DNA of 64,000 nucleotides from Chrysogorgia sp. JL179-B06 (Eukaryota; Cnidaria; Anthozoa; Scleralcyonacea; Chrysogorgiidae): NCBI GenBank assembly GCA_035772405.1, contig JAYKKM010000145.1, positions 365,501 to 429,500 of the forward strand, read 5' to 3'. Shown piece by piece: positions 57,087 to 64,000 of this stretch (position 1 is its first letter; each line of letters starts with the position of its first letter). The notes under the pieces were generated by a model. It saw only the letters and a program-made list of their open reading frames with translations, ran no database searches and was not told where the DNA came from. The position numbers and the translations under genes were made by a program.

Positions 57087-60000
57087 ATGAAGAGCTTCAC
57101 TATACTTTGCTGTATTTTCCTGTTTTCGGCATTTGTGTTTGGTAAGTACAATGTAGAATATCGAGAGATATTTTGTTTCATCTGTTATGGTCTCGATAAC
57201 CTTGCTTTACTTTTTTACTCTGTTTTTTGTTTGCTTCCACTAAACTAAACAGCCGCAAAAGCAGAGGAGAGTAATGAAACTCCTGCAGAAGAGGAAGGGC
57301 AGACCGACCTTGCAGTGAATGACGAAGAACAAGAGGAAATGACCGAGGAAAACGACGAGACGGAAATCAACGAAGGTATATGCTAGTATATAATGATTTC
57401 GCATTGTGCAGGGTTAACGTCTCTATGTATCTATTGTGTTATTCCTACTCTACTGTATACATGAATGTAGAGCTTTTTTTATAAATATGGCGATCAGGAC
57501 GGAAACGAGGCTGCTCGATATTGATGAAAACAGGAAAGCTCTGTGTTTGTATAAAGAAAATTAACGTGTTTTAACTTGTTAACAACAAACTATTTATTTG
57601 TGAGGATAGGACGATAACCTGATAATGTTTTTCAATGAAGTTCTGATTAACACAATATTTTGCACATCAAAACTTTTCTCTATACCGAATTGTTATTACT
57701 CTCCATTTGCTGCTTAAACTAAAGCTGTGAAAGTCATTTCTTTATCAGTTTCGGTACTACTCTGCATTATTTTGATTCTGAGTATTTACTCTGCATTATT
57801 TTGATTGGATACCAAAGCAATGAAATATCCAAAAACGATTTTTATTCGACTAACTTGCAGTCATGATGCCGAATTTGCTGTGGGTGTATTATTATGACCT
57901 ATGACTATATATGATATACATGTTATATATGATATACAAACCCTGAGGACCTATATATGATATACGTGATATATATATATATATATACAAGACCCGTGGG
58001 TCACACTACACAATGATAACGATATGATACACCTATAAAATGTACGTTGGAGGACATTTTATAGGTGAACGATTTTTGTAGCTACTGCGCAGGTGCGGTA
58101 AATAACATGTTGAGAGGCCGTTAAGTAAATAAGTAAGTAACAATAAAATGCTTCGGAGCGAATCAAAACTCGGAAAAATTAAACGGGAAATCACGACTAT
58201 TTGCGTCAATGATAATCAAGGAATCAGTTTCTGTAGTTGCATCAAGCACTAGATATACATGCACGTTGAGCGTGCCTATTTTTATGTATCGTTATTTTTA
58301 GCTGAAACATTCTCATATCACCTCATATGTTGATTCATTTTGTTTTATGTTATGTTGGCTGGTTGTCAGTCACTCAGTCTAAGATAGTATATATTGGCTA
58401 TATGTCCAGTCTACGCTAATTTGGAAAATGACATGGATATTCATGTTATTCGATTTCTTATATTAGTTTCAGCAACTTTCAAGATGATCTCGAGCGTTGA
58501 AAACCATCTCATTTTGCATCACCAGGATATCGAAAATTACCATCCTGAGACTTTAACTTTAACTTAGGTTGCTTTTGCTTCTTTCCATAATTTCCGTTAC
58601 TAAAACATTGTGGCACAGCTCTAAATATTTCCTTGTAGTCCGCGATAAATAAAATCTACCAACTGGCAGCTGCAATGGTCGCCCCTATAATGCTTATACG
58701 CCATGGTCTACGCCGCTTTCCACAGAAAAACAAGTCATTGAAATGAAAACACTGAAACAATCTCATTTGAATTTATTTAGATGAAAGTGAAGAGGATGAG
58801 GATGAGGAGAAGCGATCAGGTTCGTCTTTGTTTTCTTTTCCCCCATACATGATAATCCCCATACATGATAATGTATCATTCTGAGATGAAAGCTTGATAC
58901 GCATGCTCATTATTTTATTTAAAGTGCCCCTGTGATCAGTTTTTTGTTTTTACATATTTGTAAACAGCATGGTATTCTTACTTAACTTGCCAAATTTCAA
59001 GCAATTGAGAGCATGGGAAGTTGTCTTTTCAGACTGTTTTTATACGAGATTGTACGGCCGCCATTACTCGAACGTGTTCGGACGCTTAGGTTGCGATTAC
59101 AGGAAGTGACGTCAAAGACTCAACACGTGGGAAACTTTCTATTGTAACTTGTCGTATAATTTCCATAAAGCTTTGTCACGTGTTGAGTCTCATCACAATC
59201 ACATACTCTGCTGTGGAATCGTGGGCTCGTCTTAAACAAGTTTGAGCAAAGGCGGACAAAATTTGGGTGACTTTGGAGGTTAAATTTCTTGTGATAGAAT
59301 GTTTGTTGTTCATTTTTTGGCAAATGCGAACATTTCTTAACCTAAAATTATGTTCTGTAACATAAAATGCCAGGAAACGTAATGTGATATTTCGTCGCAG
59401 GAGCACTTTAAACAATATCTGTTCATTACATTTACCCTAAGAGGTACAGGCTCATCGAGAGGGCTTACGTAATCTTACAATTACAAAGAAGTAAAACCAC
59501 GAAACCACAAAAAACAAGTAATTATAACTAACTATACAAACACGAAAGAAAATAAAAAAAAAATGAATAAAGCTGCAGTGATATTTATAAGTGATTTAAA
59601 ATTATTAATCAAAACAAAATAATCATATTTTGTACCTAATTAGTAGGCGGGGTGGAGGTTCAAATTTGGAGGTTTGTAATTTTGTTGTTTTCTAGGTTAT
59701 GGACTTGTTTGTCAAAAGAAATGCTGGAAGGTTTGCAAACCGAAATTCTGCACACGTCGTGTTTGTAAACAATTTAAATGTGGTTATGGAAAGGCCTGTC
59801 GCAAAGTCACCCGATACAGAATTGTGAAAAAGTCGTTCAAGGTCAATGTTGGAGATCTCTACTATCCCAGGATCGTTATCAAATACAAAACATCCAAAGT
59901 ACCATACAGCGCCACTGTTTGCAAGAAGGTGCCCAAACACTGTACACGATGCCGGGTGGTCAACAATAAATGTGGTAAACAGTGCAAAACTGTGTGCAAG

Positions 60001-61885
60001 AAGGTTAAGGTACGAGTCTTTTCGCAGTATTCTTGGTAATTATATTATATAAAGTTCATATAAATCACGGCTCTTGATACAATCATGTTTGAAATGTCGT
60101 GAAACATTACATAAATCAGTTTTAATGCTATTGTTAATGAGACGCACTTAAATGCATGGAGATCCATGAAGGACAGGAAAAATTTAAAGAAAACCTAACC
60201 GTGTGTGTAAAATAACGCGTCGTTTACGCATTCAAGAAATGTTCAAAAATACACAAACCAACTTATACATAATACTATATACTAGTATAGGTAATTATTA
60301 ATCAGCCCGTTAAAGCATTATAATTAGTTCAAAAATCATTAATAATTCATAAACAAAAGACAACTAAGGAAATCACTACCGTGTCGTAGGTTTTATATGT
60401 GATAAACATTCATCCTGATTTACATAAACTTTATCTTTGATTTTCTCGGCTTAGACAACATGATTTTCAAAATTACTACGTCAATGAACTTATCAAATGG
60501 GTCGTTTTTGAAGCCGTTTAATAAACGAGCAGCAGTGTTTTATCAGATCTAAAACACTCGGGCTACGCCCTCGTGTTTTAAATCTGATAAAACACTGTTG
60601 TTCGTTTATTAAACAGTACAAAATGCAAGACGAAAATCTTGATGTACAGCCGAAGTAGCCACTTGAGGGTTAATTTACATATCATCCTTTTGAAAATGGC
60701 GTCTCATTTGTACAGTAAATTACAAAGAGCGAAAATATTAAAACGAATATTCTGCTTAGTGAGTAGTTCGACTATCGTTTGCCGACCTCTTAATATATGC
60801 ATGCAATAACGATTTTTAACTTATTTAATTACTGGTTTCATTAGATATTCAGTCAAATCTACGATCTGCCAATTTCTATAGAGATAATTTTCATCAATAC
60901 TTGTGCCTCTGTTAATGACGGAAATTTTAAAATGCCCATTGTCCTGTTGCCATTACAAGTTTGGTGATTATTAAAATGTTGGTGTAAAACTTTAGCCGAA
61001 TTATCCAATATTCAAATTTTAACATGTATGATATAGGTTCTTCCATGCATCGACTTTCGAACATATGACCAAATGCTTTTGAAAATACCAAACAAAATCC
61101 AACAACAATTCAATGACGCCTATTTTATTTGTTGGCTGTTTTCAACACAATTTTGCGGATCGTAAATCAAACCGGCAACTGAATAATTTGAAAATCGTTG
61201 TTGCATATATTAGAGAATGGGCCGCCATTTTCTAAAGACCAATGGAAATGGTCGTGGCTACATGGAATACTCGCAGTTGAGGTGACCGCGAGGTACTAGG
61301 TCTGAGTCGTCTTCTGGACGATCCTTTTATTAGTATTAAGGTCAGTATTAGAAAACCATTAGGCGGGGAGTTAGAAAACCCATTAGGCGGGTGGTTAGAA
61401 AACCATTAGGCGCCGGGTTGGGGTTAGAATCTAAGTTGTTTTGGGTTAGCATCTATGATGTATTTCATCATACAGGTATGTCCGATCGTATGATAGCCGA
61501 GTACAATCTCTCATTTCGCGGATACTAAAAAAGATCGTCCAGAAGACGACTCATACTTAGGACCTCACGGTGACCTCAACTGCGAGTATTCGGCCATCTA
61601 GCTACGACCAATGGAAATTAGCCTTCAAGCGGTATAGTAAAGTTTTCGATTTATATTTCAACATTGACTACACATTCCAACACTTTTATATCATTACAAT
61701 GAGATCTTGGTCGAGCATTAGAATTGGAATTAGATTCTTGTTTGTTCAATTTACGTTTGAGATTCAAATTACTTTTTCGGGGTAAAATATCTTTATTCAC
61801 TTCTTCGATATAGTTTAAAATACACGTGTTCTGTTCCTTGACTAATAATATTTTTACTTTGCAGTGCGTTCCCGCATATCATTAA
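57087..61885 (+). CDS. secreted cationic 14-cysteine peptide precursor, gene B (5 exons)
   Basis: Exons: 57,087-57,141, 57,253-57,375, 58,781-58,819, 59,696-60,009 and 61,865-61,885 (stop TAA). Splice sites and phases match gene A, giving 183 codons plus the stop. The signal-peptide exon is identical to gene A in all 55 bases. The acidic exon 3 has 13 codons against 23 in gene A but keeps the EEKRS processing site. Exon 4 has the same length as in gene A because a one-codon loss before the first Cys and a one-codon gain between Cys 6 and Cys 7 (x5 instead of x4) offset each other. All 14 cysteines are kept. Most differences in the two cysteine lobes change amino acids, while the middle (SFKVNVG...YPRIVIKYKTSK) is nearly invariant. 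Function is inferred as for gene A. Confidence 0.82.
58923..59407. mobile_element. 485-bp TTAA-flanked TIR element in intron 3 of gene B
   Basis: TTAA at 58,919 and 59,408 flanks ends AGTGCCCCTGTGA and TCGCAGGAGCACT. Gene A lacks it. The AGTGC ends match those at 42,972/46,600 and 49,226/49,692, but the interior differs. The minus-strand frames at 59,120-59,415 lie within it and resemble nothing known. Confidence 0.78.
60516..60614. repeat. fold-back hairpin, intron 4 of gene B
   Basis: GTTTAATAAACGAGCAGCAG at the left and its near-inverse ending CGTTTATTAAAC, with arms of about 45 bp around CGGGCTACGCCCTCG. Not found in gene A. The loop style resembles the fold-back elements at 6-8 kb. Confidence 0.8.
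60786..61213. mobile_element. TIR element in intron 4 of gene B
   Basis: The counterpart of 35,114-35,469 (CCTCTTAATATATGCATG at the left, GTTGTTGCATATATTAGAG at the right), somewhat longer and more diverged. Confidence 0.7.
61250..61609. mobile_element. Mutator-like MITE 1 with 9-bp target duplication
   Basis: A perfect 9-bp duplication AATGGAAAT flanks it (61,241-61,249 and 61,610-61,618). TIRs of about 75 bp begin GGTCGTGGCTACATGGAATA and include TCGCAGTTGAGGTGACCG and GTCGTCTTCTGGACGATC. The interior has TTAGTATTA and repeated AACCATTAGGCGG. Copy A has an empty site near 35,535. Long TIRs plus a 9-bp duplication are typical of Mutator-like elements. Confidence 0.85.
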
Positions 61886-62063
61886 ACAAAGTATTCAAGC
61901 TTACGTTACCAAAATGGCATGAAAGATAAATGGAATATGGATACGGATTGAGAAAAAAACTCAGAATAAAAATAGACTTTAGGATTAAGTAACTGAAAAC
62001 TGGATGATATAAATACATATTCCGTATGTATATTTCTAGCATCCATTACTTTTTAAATTACAA

Positions 62064-62069
62064 AATAAA
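62064..62069 (+). other. polyadenylation signal of gene B
   Basis: AATAAA, with a second at 62,082-62,087, about 180-200 bp after the stop codon in a region conserved with gene A. Confidence 0.5.
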
Positions 62070-62246
62070 TCGTTATATAGAAATAAAGAAGATTTGGCAA
62101 CAAAATGTTTCATTTGTGTGATGTCTGATATTGTAATGTGTAAGGTACTAAACTTCCCCTAATCAGAGGGAAATATACAGCTCCAGTATAGTGCAAAGTC
62201 GTGGCTAGATAGAATACTCGCAGTTGAGGTGACCATGAGGTACTAC

Positions 62247-62516
62247 TGTTGTTGTGGTCTAGTGGTTACCACACATGTCTATGAGCTGGGAGACACAAGT
62301 TCAAATACTGGGTCGGACCACCACTCAGGGTCTTAAAAATAATTGAGGAGAAAGTGCTGCCTTTGCAATAATATCAGCAAATGGTAAGACTTTTTCAGGT
62401 CTTCTCGGATAACGACCTTAAATCGTAGGACCTCGGAACCTATATAATTGAGCTTCTAGTCTGTCGGGGTACTCCGTTCACCTAAGAGTGATAAATCTAA
62501 TAAACTAAACTAAACT
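62247..62516 (+). mobile_element. tRNA-derived SINE family 3, full length
   Basis: The head TGTGGTCTAGTGGTTACCAC and a T-arm AAGTTCAAATACTGGG form a tRNA-like structure. The body follows (AATTGAGGAGAAAGTGCTGC, ATAACGACCTTAAATCGTAG), then a (TAAAC)n tail. The 3' half recurs at 56,396-56,520. Confidence 0.78.
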
Positions 62517-62892
62517 AGGGTTGTTAGTATTAGGGTTATTATTGGGGTTAATATTAGGGTGAGAATTATGGTTAGTATTAGAGTTAGTATTAGGGTTGTT
62601 AGTATTAGGGTGAGAATTATGGTTAGTATTAGAGTTAGTATTAGGGTTGTTAGTATTAGGGTGAGAATTATGGTTAGTATTAGGGTGAGAATTATGGTTA
62701 GTATTAGAGTTAGTATTATGATTGTATAGTATTAGGGTTGTTAGTTAGTATTAGGGTTGTTAGTATTAGGGTTGTTAGTATTAGGGTTGTTAGTATTAGG
62801 GTTGTTAGTATTAGGGTTGTTAGTATTAGGGTTGTTAGTGTTAGAGTTGTTAGTATTAGGGTTGTTAGTATTAGGGTTGTTAGTATTAGGGT
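62517..62892 (+). repeat. 15-bp minisatellite (GTTGTTAGTATTAGG)
   Basis: Regular 15-bp units from about 62,730. Before that is a looser mix of GTTAGTATTAG, GTGAGAATTATG and GTTGTTAGTATTAGG. Units contain TTAGGG, but the period is 15, so it is not telomeric. The open frame (VVSIR repeats) is spurious. Confidence 0.93.
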
Positions 62893-63185
62893 TTATTTTT
62901 TGACTAACACTAACTCTAACGCTGATGCTAAATAATATCGTCCCGAAGACGACTCGAACCTAGTACCTCCCGGTCACCTCAACTGCGAGTACTCCATCTA
63001 GCCACGACCAAAGTGCAATGGTTTAACAACAGACCTATATAAGGACATTGGGGTTTCACTGCTCTTCTTGATCGGCGAAGTTGGACACTTAAAAAATTAA
63101 TTCTCGGTCTGTGGTGCGAGGAAGGTACATAGCGTCCGAGGGCTGTATATCGCATAAATCCCGACATTCGAGGTGTTAATTATCT

Positions 63186-63398
63186 GACTTATTATTACAT
63201 TGAGGAGGTTTCCAACAAAGTTTTGTCGATTTTGTCCACCTTGGACAAAGATTTTCCTATTTTTTTCTTCGTTTCTTATCTTATTAGTATTCAGAGGTAT
63301 GTATGGCAATGGCGCATCGGTACATCAAAGGAAACCCGCGGTACATCGGTACATCCCGCGGTACATCAAAGGAAACCGACTCAATGTAATAATAAGTA
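63186..63398. repeat. inverted repeat with CGGTACATC units
   Basis: TTATTATTACATTGAG...GGTTTCC near 63,188-63,215 is inverted at 63,372-63,397 (GGAAACCGACTCAATGTAAT). Between them GGTACATC repeats about four times near the right arm. Confidence 0.6.
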
Positions 63399-64000
63399 GA
63401 ATTACGCACGTATATGTACTGGTATTTTAAAGTACCGGTATATAACACATGCATATTTCAAAAATATGAAATGATGATTACAAGCCCATAATATGCAACA
63501 AAGAACGTCATTACTTATACTATCTAATTACAGTATATCACCAATATAACCTTAATTCAAGATGAAATGCCCTTCACCTGCTTGTTGTCAGTGAGCTGAC
63601 ACCACTTGTTTAATCCCTAAAATATTCCTCTGGCACAGTGAGTGTTAACCTACCTACTCAAAATTCAGACAAACAAACCAATTTGACTCACAAATTATTG
63701 AAAATGAGCTATTTTCTTTTGTTACGGCCGCACTAATTATTTGTAAATACGGACAAACATGGATACTGACATCATCTCGACGGAGTGCTATTTTATACAG
63801 TATACTATACAGTATATAATCCAGGACAAAAAGAATGCTGCTTTACAGACTTTTGTAATATTTCTGTCCAGAGTTACAGTGGTATACAGATGCATCCTGT
63901 ATACAATCCAGTGGTGGAACGGTGCTTGGCATGGAAAACAAATATCTCCGTCTTATCGTCGTTGAGCTTCAGATTATTATGCAGCATCCATTCATCAATG
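63399..64000. other. no gene recognised
   Basis: AT-rich sequence with short CAGTATAC-type repeats near 63,798-63,820. A 68-codon frame at 63,759-63,965 has no recognisable domain. Confidence 0.4.

Larger units (their letters stand above)
62197..63009. mobile_element. Mutator-like element 2, enlarged by SINE and minisatellite
   Basis: The left TIR GTCGTGGCTAGATAGAATAC...CGCAGTTGAGGTGACC and the right TIR ending GGTCACCTCAACTGCGAGTA...CTAGCCACGACC match element 1. The flanks ATAGTGCAA and AAAGTGCAA agree at 8 of 9 bases. Inside are a SINE (62,247-62,516) and a TTAGGG-like minisatellite. Confidence 0.8.

Noticed and set aside
59120..59415. Gene in intron 3 of gene B
   Set aside because: The overlapping minus-strand frames lie wholly inside a TTAA-flanked non-autonomous element and contain no transposase motif.
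62517..62892. Telomere or interstitial telomeric repeat
   Set aside because: TTAGGG occurs but within a 15-bp period with other bases between. It lies inside a Mutator-like element and is better called a minisatellite.

Overview
The window looks like invertebrate metazoan nuclear DNA. It is AT-rich and dominated by repeats. It carries CR1/jockey-like LINEs, Penelope-like elements (PLEs) with GIY-YIG endonuclease remnants and hammerhead motifs, tRNA-derived SINEs, many short terminal-inverted-repeat (TIR) elements and minisatellites. The only convincing host genes are spliced, with GT-AG introns, TATA boxes and AATAAA signals. No bacterial operon structure is present. A cnidarian or another early-branching invertebrate is my best guess, and I cannot prove it from the sequence.

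The main result is a pair of paralogous five-exon genes on the + strand, at 32,019-35,848 (gene A) and 57,087-61,885 (gene B). Each encodes a signal peptide, a very acidic pro-region ending in a Lys-Arg processing site, and a strongly basic mature domain of about 112 residues with 14 cysteines. This is the layout of secreted antimicrobial, defence or venom-type peptide precursors. I do not recognise the cysteine pattern. Exon 1 is identical in the two copies, while most differences in the cysteine-rich lobes change amino acids.

The two genes sit in a large direct segmental duplication: copy A is about 25.4-36.2 kb and copy B about 46.9-62.2 kb. Each copy begins with an array of a 27-bp minisatellite and a conserved unique tail. 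Copy B is longer because a LINE of about 5.5 kb (itself hit by a TTAA-flanked element and a second LINE), another TTAA element and two Mutator-like elements landed in it. Copy A gained a LINE fragment, a hammerhead-bearing PLE fragment and small TIR elements. One internal block is inverted between the copies. Comparing the paralogues gives filled and empty sites for several insertions.

Layout: 0-10 kb holds a LINE fragment, a SINE, PIF/Harbinger-like and other TIR elements, and nested fold-back elements. 10.2-17 kb holds a PLE interrupted by a LINE, then a possible 5-kb TIR element with TTTTAAGAAAA-rich ends, then a long TA tract. 17.3-20.3 kb holds two tRNA-Ala-like SINEs and little else. 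20.4-26.4 kb holds 27-bp minisatellite arrays around two head-to-head LINE copies. 26.4-36.2 kb is duplication copy A with gene A. 36.2-42 kb holds TIR elements, a SINE and a second split PLE. 42-46.6 kb is a TTAA element split by a LINE. 46.9-62.2 kb is copy B with gene B. 62.2-64 kb holds a Mutator-like element with a SINE and a 15-bp TTAGGG-like minisatellite inside it, then unassigned DNA.

Most long open frames are artefacts of minisatellites, TA repeats or decayed retroelements.
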